A DNA stretch of 39,043 bases, taken from NCBI GenBank assembly GCA_030248065.1, contig JASAMV010000807.1, positions 1 through 39,043 of the forward strand, in the 5' to 3' direction. Shown here piece after piece: positions 25,457 to 36,881 of this stretch (its first letter is position 1; the number at the start of each line of letters is the position of its first letter). This stretch comes from Rhynchonema sp. JSB1_4 (taxonomy: Eukaryota; Nematoda; Chromadorea; Monhysterida; Xyalidae). Under the pieces are notes generated by a model. It had not been told where the DNA came from and ran no database searches. It saw nothing but the letters and a program-made list of their open reading frames with translations. The position numbers were made by a program, and so were the translations under genes.

Positions 25457-25885
25457 TTAGTGAGCCAACCGCAATGCTAATTGAAAAAAAACAAAATTGT
25501 CAGCAGTCGACATATGGCACATTCGTCATATGATTCAAAAAGTGCGCCCGGTTGCTTTTGTTGAAGGTCATACAACTGTCAATCAATAAATCAAAATAAA
25601 AACTGCTGTTGCATCTGCATGATATGACATAAACAAAGTCAGACAATGTGAGTTCAGTTGACACGCACCCACGTTGTGGTCGACGAATCATATGGATTTC
25701 ACTTTTTATTGCTGATTCGTGGGACTATACACCATGGTAACATCGGAGGCTTTGAAGGTTTCTGCAATCAACAGCTAGATACAGTATATAGTGCAGTAAC
25801 TGAAGCTGCAGGAGCCGCATTCATTCTGTGCTGCTACATAAACTGCGTTTGCACCAGCTGCGGCACATTTGAGAATTAATAAGCC
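25457..25885. other. Upstream region of the CTLD/TSP1/PAN gene
   Basis: About 430 bp separate the Harbinger-like MITE from the start codon of the modular secreted protein. The promoter should lie here, but I recognise no definite element. A plus-strand open frame at 25658-25879 ends just before that start and lacks support. Confidence 0.35.
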
Positions 25886-28800
25886 ATGTACTCTTACCAA
25901 AATTTCATCGGTTTTCTTGCTCTCGTTCCCGTGGCTTCAGCAAACGTGGCCAGTAAGTTCATTTTAAAATGTTGTACTTCAGTTACTAACTTCATCAAAA
26001 ATGTTTGTGGTTGCGTTAGAAAATGAAAGTGAGCCCATTTGCGTGCAGTGTTCAACGCGTCGTGTGTGAATGCAACGGGTCTCCACTTCAACAAACAACT
26101 GTCCACTGATGTTTATTGGGACGCAACACTGCGAGACGAAGACGGGGTTGGTTTTTCAGACAGACCAGTTGAATTGCAGATGATGTGTGACTGACCATAG
26201 AGGCGAAACTGGGGCTTATATTGCATTGTTGTTGATGCAAGGTGTCCGGCACCGCCGATTGTTGTAGAAACGCACGCAGGCATGACCACTTGCGTCAACT
26301 GCATTACAATAAGCCTGCACCTCCAGATATGCTACGCGGCCACCACATGGCATGCCAGCCACGCGAGCGCAATGGTCGAATGCCACGACGTGCACATTGA
26401 CGAAATGGGACCGGGCAGTTTGTATGTCGCCAATGATCTGGCTAAAAATCAGCAGCTCTTACGGCTATTTGTAAGTGAACAGAGTGGAGAAGAACAGAAG
26501 TTTTGCATCTTGGACCACTGGAAGTGAGAAGGCAGCCGATTTTCGCAAAGAAACAGCTATACATATGTACATACGCCGAACGGGACCTCGGACTCTTATA
26601 TGCTGAGCAATGTCATAGCGACAATCATCTGGTTCACCAAACAACTGAATGTTATTCATTTCAGGGCTACTGTACATAATTGTAAAACGATAATATGGAC
26701 ACATTTGTCCTGCACAGTCTGTGAGCCGGTTCAAACGACCATCCACACGTGCTTCGTCAGTACACTTCACTACCTACATTTCAATAAGTCCGTTTTAGCC
26801 GCTGAATGCCGACTACTGGGTTGGTGGCATGCAACTTGGCACAACACCTGCCGAGCCAGGCGGCGATTTCCACTGGCATCCCTATAACGTCACCCATGAC
26901 CCGATGGCATTTAATGGTATACTGTACAGTGCGGCCAAACCCCACCTCACGCTCCCCCGCGCCCCCCGCGGCCCCCCGCGCCCCCATGTATTTGATGTAA
27001 AACGAGTTGTGTGCGGTAAAACGGCCAAATTACAGGGTGTGTTTTAAGTTTCGGCGGGAAAATATGCGCACCCCGCGCCCCTTTTCTACTGTAGCCTGCC
27101 TGGCTGGCGCTGTTCAGTCTGCATATAAGTGAGAGCCCCAATTGCGCCCCTATTCCCATCACCCCCACCCAGGTAGCACGGATGTGTGCTGCGTGTAGAA
27201 CTGCTGCGCATCCTACAAGCGCCCGTCTCGGAGCCGGCTAGACCTAGGTTGCCTGCATCCCCCTTTTCCGTTAATATTTACGATACCGCAACATTTATGA
27301 ACACACCTTCATTCATACAGTAGTTAAGTTACAGTCAGCTAAGCTTTAATAAACTATAGCTATAGTTAATGTTTTCTTACACATAAATTTTATAAACTTT
27401 TCCTGTATACATTTATGAACCCAGCTTCATTCAGGACAGATGGCTAAGTTACAGTTAGCTAAGTTACAGTTAACGTTTTTTATTCATGAACTTCGCGTGT
27501 GGACATTTATGAACGCACCTTCATTCACAACAGGTAGGTAAGTTACAGTTACCGTTAAACAATTCATAGTTACGGTTTTTTTTACATATAACATTTATGA
27601 ACTTCGAACACCACCCGAACCCACAACAAACTTTTCGTGTAAACATTTATGAACGCACCTTCATTCACAACAGGTAGGTAAGTTATACATAGTTAGCGGT
27701 AAACAATTTATAGTTAACGTTTTTTTACATGTAACATTTATGAACTTTTCGTGTAAACATTTATGAACGCAGCTTCATTCGGAACCGGTCGGTAAGTTAC
27801 AGTTAATGTTTTTTGGTACACAATAATTATAAACTTGATATTATGTATTTACTTACATTCAACATTTACCAACAACAGCGTTCCTTACAGAATTACCACA
27901 CCACACGGCATTGGCTCAGTTAGTGTTTACGTTTGCGAAACGTTTCACATTAGTTTCTTTCATAAGTGAACCACCACGTGGCACTCACAAACTGTTTGAG
28001 AAATGGTTATGTGCGTTTTTATTGCCATGGCTTGGCCTTAGACGTTTGTCCTTTGTTACCTGCAAGGTAATCACCAATATTAGTATCACCGGACATTAAT
28101 GTGGTCACACTTTATCCGGGGTTAGCACGATAAACGGAATGTAAAAACGGCAATAAGGAAATCAACGGCGCAACAAAATAAACAACAAAATATCCTCTGA
28201 CTGCCAGCGATGAAACGAGTCTCTATTTTCGAATTCAATACAAGAGAATCACGTTTTCAGAATGCATCCACGCATTTTCACAGTTCACAGTCACCAAGCG
28301 GAGGGATTGGCAGTCACACTTGATCCAGCAGCAGTGTCACCATGCACGCGAGGGTCACAGCGCCTTATACAAGTATAGTTTGTGCGTCCGCGAGCCCTGC
28401 ACCAGTATTAGATATCTTAGCGCCTGCCTTCTTACGTACTATTAATTTTTAAGGCGATCGTGGTACAGCTGTCGAATAATTTTGATTCGTTTTATTCGGA
28501 TTCGAAAAGTTCATAAACGTTACTGCCAAAAAAACATTAACTATAACTTTGCTAACTGTAACTTAACTATCTGTTCTGAATGAAGCTGTGTTCATAAATA
28601 ATTTCACGAAAAGTTCATAATTATGTTGTCTGCCCGAAAACGTTAACTATAACTGGTCTAACGGTAACTGAACTATCTGTCCTGAATGAAGGTGCGTTCG
28701 TAAATGTCCACACGAAAAGTTCATAAATGTTACCTGCCAAAAAACATTAACTTTAACTTAGGTAACTGTAACTTAGCTATCTGTTATGAATGAAGCTGGG

Positions 28801-31800
28801 TTCATAAACGTTCACACGAAAAGTTCATAAATGTTATCTGCCAAAAAAATTAACTTTAACTTAGGTAACTGTAACCTAGCTATTTGTTATGAATGAAGCT
28901 GGGTTCATAAATGTTCACACGAAAAGTTTATTAATGTTATATGTAAAAAAACGTTAACTATAAATTGTTTAACGGTAACTGAACTATCTGTCCTGAATGA
29001 AGCTGGGTTCATAAATGTTTACACGAAAAGTTTATTAATGTTATATGTAAAAAAACGTTAACTATACTTAGGTAACTGTAACTTAACTATCTGTTCTGAA
29101 GGAAGCTGGGTTCATAAATGTTCAGACGAAAAGTTCATAAATGTTATTGCCAAAAAAACATTACCTATAACGTTGCTAACTGTAACTTAACTACTTGTTC
29201 TGAATGAAGGTGTGTTCATAAATGTTGCGGTATCGCAAACATGAACGGAGGAGGGGGATCGAGGCAACCTAGGTCTAGCCGGCTCCGAGACGGGCGCTTG
29301 TAGGATGCGCAGCAGTTCTACACGCAGCAGACATCCGTGCTACCTGGGTGGGGATGATAGGATGAGGGGCGCGGGTGGGTCTCTCACTTATATGCACGGG
29401 CTGGGCCTTGACTTATATGCAGACAGCAACGCCAGCCAGGCAGGCTACACTAGAAAAGGGGCGCGTGATGGGCCTAACAGTAGAAAAGGAGCGCGGGGTG
29501 CGCATATTTTCCCGCCGAAACTTAAAACACACCCTGTAATTTGGCCGTTTTACCGCACACAACTCGTTTTACATCAAATACATGGGGGCGCGGGGGGGCG
29601 CGGGGGGGGCGCGGGGGGGCGCGGGGGGGCGCGGGGGGGCGTGAGGTGGGGTTTGGCCACAGTGCTGATCTTTCTTTATTCCACAGCCGGTCGGGTCGGA
29701 GCAGACCTGACTTGTGTCTGACTTTGACTTCGTACAACATCAAAATACAGGTTGATTCAAAAATACACTCAATTTGGCTGCCATTGTAGTTTTGTGAGCG
29801 TCGGATTTAGTTGATTTATACATACAGTACCTCATTCGAATTGGCGGGCGATTCTGCATGCAACTAATATTCTGATAATCTGATAACGGGAAGGGAGCGC
29901 ACGCACAATCCGAAATCGTTTGTGCACGAAAAAATGACTTTGTACGTCTTGGGAATCGAACCCTTGCCAGTTATCTGATGTTTCATGGCATTGTATTACA
30001 TAGTATTAGCGGACCACACACACGCGCTACTGTGTAGCAGCAGCCAACCAGTTGCGTCCTGCAGACTTCTGTGGCACACACGCGTGTTGTGCATGCATGG
30101 ACGCACATGGGCCAGCTGAGGATTCAAGGATGTAGGCATGCCGAAGTCAAACCCACTCTAATCAACTTCCTCGATTCGGGATGCCAGCAAAGCGCATAGC
30201 CGGGTTTCACTGAATCTGATGTTGTTCAGTGGTGTATGTAGTGTGCCCAAGTAAGAAAGATAGCCAGCCGGGTGGGTAGCCCGATGGTACGGTCCGAGGC
30301 CAAAAAAGGTTGTTTGTGGTCTGCTGGGGGATTGGCCAAAAAGAGCTAAGATTTAAAGCCTTTACTTGTTGCAAATACAGACACACATTTAGAACAAAAT
30401 ATCTGATATCAAAACGTTGATGAAAATATTTTGGGTAAAAATAATTGGAAAACAAATTTTTCAGATAATTTTTTGTGAAGAAAGTTTCTTTGAAGAAAAG
30501 AAGATATATGTAGATCTATTTTGGCTACCTGCAAGACAGCTACATACTGTAGTTTGTAGGTACTAATTGAGCATGGGCTGCAAGAAACATTGGGCTGCAC
30601 GGATAGCTGAATTTGTGGGCCCCATTCCCATAGCACAACTTGGCTGAATCTGATATGCAGGTTCGGAGCCGTGGGTGTCCGGCTACCCTTCCAACAGTAA
30701 CGGCGGTCCGTCATGTGTTCGAGTAAAGGGTCCGTTTTATGGCCCAGCGACCAATGGACAAATACAAGATGATGCGTGCACTACTACGATGGCGTTCATT
30801 TGTCAATGGAGTGAGTTTCAACGCTAGCGATGTTAAGATCGCATGATCAGCAAGATATAAGTTTAGGTTTAGTTTCATAAGGGTGCGTGCTTCGTGTGTG
30901 AGTAACGCGAATTGGCTTTTGTTGTTACCGTGTAGCCCCTAAATCATTCACATAATATGTTGCAATGGTGTGTAAGTTCACATTTTTTCTTTGTCACATG
31001 GTGACAAAAAAGGGGGTGATGTCGAAAGTTCACACGGCCCGAGATTTTCATGTATACATACAGATTTTTGCTGCAGCTCCAAAACCTTGGACTGCCTGGA
31101 GCCCGTGCGACCAACCGTGCGACTACGGAGTTTCAGCACGGTATCGGGTTGATCTGGAGCGAAATAAAACGCTCGCGATAGAATTTCGATCGTGTAATGG
31201 ACAGCCGTGCCGAGGTTGGAGTTGCTTTGAAGCTTGGAGTGGATTTGAAGCCACTTTGAAGGCACCGCGTCACGTGTTTGAACACAGCGACAACATGTGC
31301 GGCAAATACACTTTTTGTTTGAGCCATGTCTATTGCGCTGGAGTTGCAGCACTGCCTGTTTGTTTTCAACGACCAATAAAAGCTGTTCATTGGGTGCAGA
31401 GCAGCACGACTATTTTATGCAGTGGAAATTCGTTCTCTAAACTCTCCCAGAAGCCAAGCAATTGGCTTTGCCATATACAACAACCGAAGTCGCGTGGCAC
31501 GGTCATCGCCTGTTCAAACCTGACACGGCGCTGGTGAAATGAGCCATGTATTTTGGCAGCGTCTGCAATCAGCCATCATCACTTCCGGTCATTTTCAGTG
31601 TATACCGCCGCCTCACACCCACGTCTGGCCGTATACTTCGACGATTGTCAATCACGCACCGGTTTCTACACGAACAACGCCTGTTATTTTGTCGCCACAA
31701 CTGCACCAGCGCAAAACATCAGGTCAAAGTATAATATGTACATTATTGCATATTCCTAAATAAAGTTATGAAAATTTCTTCAGAGAGCAAACTTTTCTCA

Positions 31801-34800
31801 ACAGTAGTGAGAATACTTGGCATGTATGTAAGTCTGTTGGATGAGACTTTCAGCTGGACGGAAGCTTTCGACGTGTGTGCATCGCAGGGTGGACGTTTGG
31901 CTGCTTTGTACGACCCAAACACCCTATTGAATCGTGTGTACGGCTGGATATTGGAACATGTAAGCAAGTTGCTCTCTGGGCTTGTGCATTCACACTGACG
32001 ATGACCTGGTGCACCGCCCGTCTGCGGTGAGTGGGCCGAAATAACGGGCAAAACAGAAACGTGCTGCACAACTCTATGTTATCAGCAAAAAATAATAAAG
32101 AGACCACTGGAGCAAAAGCGGTTCAGCATTATGGGCACAGTAGCGCTAGAGTGCTTCAAATCTGTGCGGTCCATAACACCACGATCCACCAAACAACAAT
32201 AGTACCCTGGGCTTGAGCGCCAGTTGTTATGCACCGCCATCTTTTGGGTAAAGCAAGTCAACAAGAGTCTCGAATTCACCTGGCAATGCATAGGTGCAAA
32301 AAAACTCAAATGAAACAAAACAGTGCAGTTGTATCTAAAGAGATCTGTGGCTGTGCGGATAAGTTGTGTTTCTTTCAACAGAATGAGATCTGGTCCATTT
32401 CACGAAACACTCCTCTCGGGCTTATGACACTGTCGTCAACTTCCCATTCTCGCGCTCATGTAGGACTGCTTCAGTTGACGACGAGCGTTGACCACTTGCG
32501 TTGACGACTGTACGATTAGCCTTCCTTTCGGCACTACTCTACGCAAAGAACGTTGCAGAATCCGATGACCCCAATGTGGCTGGCAGTGAAAGTGGACAAA
32601 AATCATGACCAGGGTTTTCCATACTGGTACATCGCACCCGACGGCCGTGACCTGTTGGCGCAATGGCGGATACTGTCCCCAATACCGGCAGGGTTGACCG
32701 AAGCATGCCTACATTTGAAAGTTATACTTGCCCGTTTGAAATTTTGCGAAAAATAGGACCACAACAAATTTTTCGAAAAATGTCGAGACACAGCTACAAA
32801 ACACATTCAGAGAACTGCCCTTTTGAAAGTTCATTTTTGCTGATAACGTGTTTGTTCTAATTTTGGCGAACAAATCATGTTTTGGCAGAAAAGCGTGAAT
32901 GCTTTTTATTATGCTGACATGAAAAAACAGTGATACTCCGACAGAACACGCAAACTCATCTGCTACAGCTGCAAAACGGGTCGTATGACATGCAACACAC
33001 GCTATCTTGGACCTACCAGCCGTGTAACGCGTCCCAACAGAGTGAACCCACAACAACCGCTCTTTGCATGATCGGTGAGTCTGAGGTTCATGAGGTGGTC
33101 AAAGAGCTTTACTAGGATAATGGTGGTGTAGAGTACAATGTCATTTAAAGGATGGACCCCGAACATTTCAAGAATTTAGTTTAAAGTTTTATGAAGTTTT
33201 GACCAACGATATCAACTTCAATGTCCGTGATCATAGGCATAACATTTTCACACCTCCCTTCAAATTTTTAATAAACTCGAAACTAATTCTCTAAAATGTC
33301 TGTTCAATCTTTTAAAAAAATAATATTAATGCAAGCAACGGCCCCATCCACAACACGCGTCAAAGTTGACCATCCGCTTGGAAGTGCGCTCCGCTGCCGC
33401 TGCTCGTAATGCCATAATCCGAAACTATTTTCTGCACCATGCTGTACAGGATTGAGATTTAAGTTTGACAGGTACCTAATGTGGTTTTCGGACAAGGGCA
33501 CTTGGAACGTGAGAATTACTTTTTGGTCCTATAATTTTGAGTCCCAAAATGGGTTCAAGAAATTTGAAGTCAATTTTGACTGGGCGAACCCCATGTTTGC
33601 CAGACCCAGCCTCCATCCCATACGTTTATCCCATCTTTATTTGCGCGCTTGCTGAGCATGTGATCCTAGATCTTAGTAAAGCTACTTTTTGACCACCCGA
33701 GATTCTTGAGGGCTCGATTCAGTATACGATACGTACATACATGTAAGATTGTCATATTCTGCTGCTTGAGACACGCCGGCGGCCGACTACAATCGAATCG
33801 ATGGTCAAAGAATGATCCCGCTCGTCGGTGTTAACAATGACGTCACTGTGATCGGTCGGTAAAGCGGGGTTCGAACGGGATCCCGAAACCGAATCAAGAA
33901 ATGCCGAACAGCGAAGTTTTTGTATCTCGATCCCGATTCCGAAACAAATTCCGAATCCGAATCTGATCCTGTTATTTCGAACTTAGAAACAGTAGCCCCG
34001 ATCCAGTATGATTTTTTTGGGGCACGTGGTTGTCTGGTTCATTTGTTCTGACGATTACCTGGCGCACCGGCCCGTCTAAGGTAGCGGGTCGCAACCACTG
34101 TAACAATCGAAAATACGCTGCACTGTTCACATGCATTCAGAGAGTCAAACTGAAGGAACCCAACAGGCTTGTTTTGTTTCCCACATGACAATCACCACAC
34201 AAATCCGCGATTTTTGTTGTGCAAAACACTCATAGTCACAGTCGCATGAATCTAAATTTGATCACCACGAAGTGTTTTCCATCGAACTTTTTGAGAATAA
34301 AATTCGCAGGAAAAATAATTCAAACTTATATGGTAGACCTGCGATCCCAAAGTTCGGAATCTCGAAGGGTTCGGAATACTCGTTCCTTGATCCCGATCCC
34401 GAACTTTAATCCTGATCACGAATTTGCTGAATTTGACTGCTTGCTGCCACAGGACCGACGCGTGACGATTGGGCTTGTGGTCTGGCCTGCAGACGTCAAC
34501 GTGGCTGTTTGGGATACAACTACAAAGCGGACGGAAACGAATGTGAACTGGTGAAGAGCAAGGTAATACAATTATTGGTATTATTATACGTCTTAACCTC
34601 GAAAATTTTAAATTAATGAAAGGTTAGCTGGAGACCTGTATGCGTTGCGAGCGCACGGAAACGAAATTCTGTCATGGTACAGAGACACTGCGCATTGGCT
34701 GACTTCATGATCACACCCAAAGAAGTGAACACATGAATGAGTTAAATATGTGTGACCTTCCATGGCGATCAACAGTTCTAAGATGGCAATGATGTTTTCA

Positions 34801-34903
34801 GATGAGCAATGATCAATGGATCTGGAACCACAACGGCACCATTAGATGGTTGTACAGCATGGTCACAGATCCCAGCTGGGCGTATCATGAAAGACGGTAC
34901 TGA
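25886..34903 (+). CDS. Secreted modular protein: CTLD, TSP1, CTLD, PAN-like domain, 523 residues
   Basis: Twelve exons: 25886-25952, 26049-26184, 26242-26470, 26799-26916, 30661-30810, 31077-31214, 31599-31722, 31854-31959, 32559-32720, 32945-33074, 34453-34562, 34802-34903; 1572 nt, every junction in phase. MYSYQNFIGFLALVPVASA is a signal peptide. CTLD 1 (about 69-233) shows CYAATTWHASHASAMVEC, YWVGG, PWVSGYPSNS, SCVRV and DDACTTTMAFIC. TSP1 (about 234-280) shows WTAWSPCDQPC and CNGQPC. CTLD 2 (about 296-453) shows WTEAFDVCASQGGRLAALY, MWLAV, EACLHL, QPCN and ALCM. A PAN/apple-like stretch follows (about 456-490): CGLACRRQRGCLGYNY, NECELV. Neither CTLD keeps EPN/QPD or WND motifs, so classic calcium-dependent sugar binding is doubtful. 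Exon 3 could instead start at 26280 with the exon 2 donor moved to 26186. The role is presumably extracellular adhesion or recognition; this is inferred from the domains. Confidence 0.87.
26933..29658. mobile_element. Foldback-type transposable element with array-filled inverted arms, 2726 bp
   Basis: The ends GGCCAAACCCCACCTCACGC and its inverse are flanked by a perfect 7-bp duplication, ACAGTGC (26926-26932 and 29659-29665). Each arm has a G/C homopolymer-rich outer part (GCGCCCCCC type), a conserved middle block (CGCATCCTACAAGCGCCCGT and GTTGCCTGCATCC, inverted in the right arm), and an inner tandem array. The left array (27290-27840) has five irregular units and the right array (28500-29230) seven units of about 103 bp. 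Both are built on CATTTATGAAC..CTTCATTCA and AGTTACAGTTA in opposite orientation. The centre (27860-28500) has no recognisable transposase. The element lies in intron 4 of the CTLD gene. Confidence 0.88.
29945..30035 (-). repeat. tRNA-derived or SINE-like sequence
   Basis: The minus strand carries GGTTCGATTCC, a perfect Pol III B box, at about 29949-29960. About 65 bp upstream of it lies TAGCGCGTGTG, a weak A box. I could not fold a complete cloverleaf, so it is more likely a tRNA pseudogene or SINE head than a working tRNA. It lies in intron 4 of the CTLD gene. Confidence 0.35.
31985..32060 (+). repeat. Dispersed TGACGAT..CTGGTGC repeat copy
   Basis: CACTGACGATGACCTGGTGC, then CCCGTCTGCGGTGAG, matches copies near 17370 (minus), 34050, 36366 and 36490. 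It lies in intron 8 of the CTLD gene. Confidence 0.7.
33860..34415. repeat. Degenerate GATCCCGATTCCGAA words and a dispersed repeat copy
   Basis: Two patches (33860-33975 and 34340-34415) are built of GATCCCGA and TTCCGAAT words on one strand. Between them, 34050-34130 is a diverged copy of the TGACGATTACCTGG family. All lie in intron 11 of the CTLD gene. Similar words occur near 5900-6010 and 12170-12265, so this is a dispersed low-complexity family. Confidence 0.6.
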
Positions 34904-34961
34904 CGCAGTTGAAACAATGCCGGAGTTTTCCACATAAGGCCCCCCAAAATAGAGACCCCCG

Positions 34962-34967
34962 AATAAA
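34962..34967 (+). promoter_or_regulatory. Polyadenylation signal AATAAA of the CTLD/TSP1/PAN gene
   Basis: A canonical AATAAA lies 58 bp after the predicted stop codon at 34901-34903, which supports the assigned 3' end. Confidence 0.65.
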
Positions 34968-35931
34968 GCCTCGGTCGTCGCTCCCAAATTTAAATTATAT
35001 TTTTCTGGACCATCACATCTCTAGCCAACAGTGAAGTTCAAAAAAATAACCAAATCGACCTATCAGCCACCAAAATCTGTCAGATTTGACTGAAATTGCG
35101 GGTACTGGTAAACTTTCGCGCCGGGTGGCTGTTTAGCTTATTCCCGCGCTTCAGCTTCGCTTGTTCTGATTTTTGGGTTTGATTTGTGGTTGACCTAAAG
35201 TGTCGGTTGAAGCCAGAGCCTGGACTAGAATGATAGTATCTACAATGAAAGTGAACCCGCCACGGACCAAAATAGCCAAAAGAAAACCTTACCATTAACC
35301 CTCAAGCCAATCTGTGACTAATTTATGAATCTAAAGTATGTCATCGATTACAATTTAGTGAAATGGAATTTAACAAATGTCTAGCGCAATGGTTATAGGT
35401 ACAGTAGGTGTTGCTGATCGCTCTCCAGATTACATGCAATCGCGTGCCTTTGGACAGATACTATGTTTGTAACATAACACTTAGAATATGGAAACAAAAC
35501 ATGTTTCTGTTGTTGCCATTCACGCCTTTCGTGCGTTGTGTTAGAAAGAGTTTCCATGTTTCTTGTTGTCAATCGTGTTTATATACTTGTTTCCAACAGA
35601 CCGGACCAGTGATAACAGGATATGCTGTTTCTTCGATGAAAATTATATATTAGCATGACCAATTACAGCACGCAATGCATATACATAATCTGGTAGAGAA
35701 TTAGAGCATTTCCAAATAAGCACGATTAAAAAATACTCACGATCAACTACATCATGCAATACATATATGTACATAATCTGGTAAATTATAAGAGCATTCA
35801 CAAACATGTACATACGTGGTAATAAATGCAAAGCAGGAGTCATTGAAAGGTGCATGCTGGTCAAGGCAAATGAGGAACATTTACACGTTCAAATGTATGG
35901 TATCCTGTACATCAGTTACAAAACATAATGT
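34968..35931. other. Intergenic, no gene recognised
   Basis: The region between the CTLD gene and the truncated hAT copy has no supported exon. Open frames at 35080-35295 and 35408-35653 show no domain. ACATACATAT-type simple sequence occurs at 35680-35820. Confidence 0.4.
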
Positions 35932-36113
35932 GGGAAAAAGCGGGAAATGGCCGATTTCCCGCGGGAAATTTCCCGCGGGAATTTTCAGGCACTATTTCCC
36001 GCGGGAAATGCCACTATCGAAAATATTTCCTTGAAACTGGGACGGGAAATTTCCCGCAAATTTCCCTCCCTCCCGCGAAATTCCGCGGGAAAAAATTTCC
36101 CGCGCGAGCCCTA
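35932..36113 (-). mobile_element. Truncated second copy of the hAT-like element end
   Basis: Read on the minus strand, this starts TAGGGCTCGCGCGGGAAAT and follows the left end of the 6488-8268 element almost base for base for about 180 bp, including AATAGTGCCTGAAAATTCCC. It then breaks off at 35932 inside CGCTTTTTCCC. The opposite terminal repeat is missing. High identity between the copies points to recent activity or amplification in this genome. Confidence 0.9.
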
Positions 36114-36271
36114 GTGCTCCAACCCGGTAGCATGCGGTGGCATGCCCCTGGGAGCTTGCCAGGCTACATGCGGTGGCATGTTCCTGGGTGCTGTGCTCCA
36201 ACCCGGTAGCATGCGGTGGCATGCCCCTGGGAGCTTGCCAGGCTACATGCGGTGGCATGTTCCTGGGTGCT
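36114..36271. repeat. 79-bp tandem duplication, two copies
   Basis: Units at 36114-36192 and 36193-36271 are essentially identical and begin GTGCTCCAACCCGGTAGC. Each contains two copies of the word TGCGGTGGCATG. The array starts directly at the terminal base of the truncated hAT copy. Confidence 0.93.
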
Positions 36272-36354
36272 GTCTCGATCAGTGTGATGACATTGGACCT
36301 GTGGGAATAATTTTTGTTTGATGAAACCGCATAAAATGTCTGGCTCGTGTGTTT

Positions 36355-36430
36355 TTGAGCCATCTGGTGCATCGCACTGACGATGACCTGGTGCCCCATC
36401 TGTGAAAACAGGCCGATGCGGGCAACCGAA
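36355..36430 (+). repeat. Dispersed TGACGAT..CTGGTGC repeat copy
   Basis: GGTGCATCGCACTGACGATG, then ACCTGGTGCCCCATCTGTG, matches the inverted copy at 17370-17450 over most of its length. Confidence 0.7.
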
Positions 36431-36463
36431 GACACGCTACATAATTCATACCATACCATACCG

Positions 36464-36730
36464 CGTACGTTAACGCATGGGCATGATAACAACACGTGAC
36501 AGTGAGGATGTCTTGGTGCTCTGCCCGTCTGTGAACAAAACTCAAACTTTGCAAATTACGGTAATCAAAAGAATTAAAAAAGAAATACCGCAAAGCAACT
36601 TACCACCCAAGTGCACATCGGCTTGGTGTGGTGAAACATCAGTGCAGTGGGTCACGGCTGCGGGATCGGATCATCGCACATAGCTCACCGATACAACCTC
36701 TGTCCCGATTGGTAGTGCTGTGGGTCGCCG
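36464..36730. repeat. Direct duplication, copy 1 (about 267 bp)
   Basis: It starts CGTACGTTAACGCATGGGCA and ends GCTGTGGGTCGCCG. It is nearly identical to 36882-37160. It also contains a diverged member of the CAGTGAGGATGTCTTGGTGC family. Confidence 0.92.
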
Positions 36731-36881
36731 GTGACGCATTTTTGGACCAAAACTTTTATTTTTTGAGCAAAAACTTTTTTCACCAAAATGGATTTTTAAT
36801 CGCAACAAAATTGAAAGAAAATGTTGGCGTGACGTGCGATCCCTGAAACTCAAAGGGAATTCTAAGTTTCTGCCTAGAGAT

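Noticed and set aside
27290..29230. Regularly spaced repeats considered as a CRISPR array
   Set aside because: The genome is eukaryotic, the units are diverged tandem repeats without unique spacers, and they are arranged as inverted arms of a transposable element.
29305..29721. 138-codon plus-strand Gly-rich open frame
   Set aside because: It spans the right arm of the foldback element and its G-rich end; the Gly/Arg composition comes from GGGGGGGCGC repeats.
31215..31537. Continuation of the TSP1 open frame past the donor
   Set aside because: The frame stays open, but only splicing 31214 to 31599 gives a phase match and leads straight into the second CTLD.
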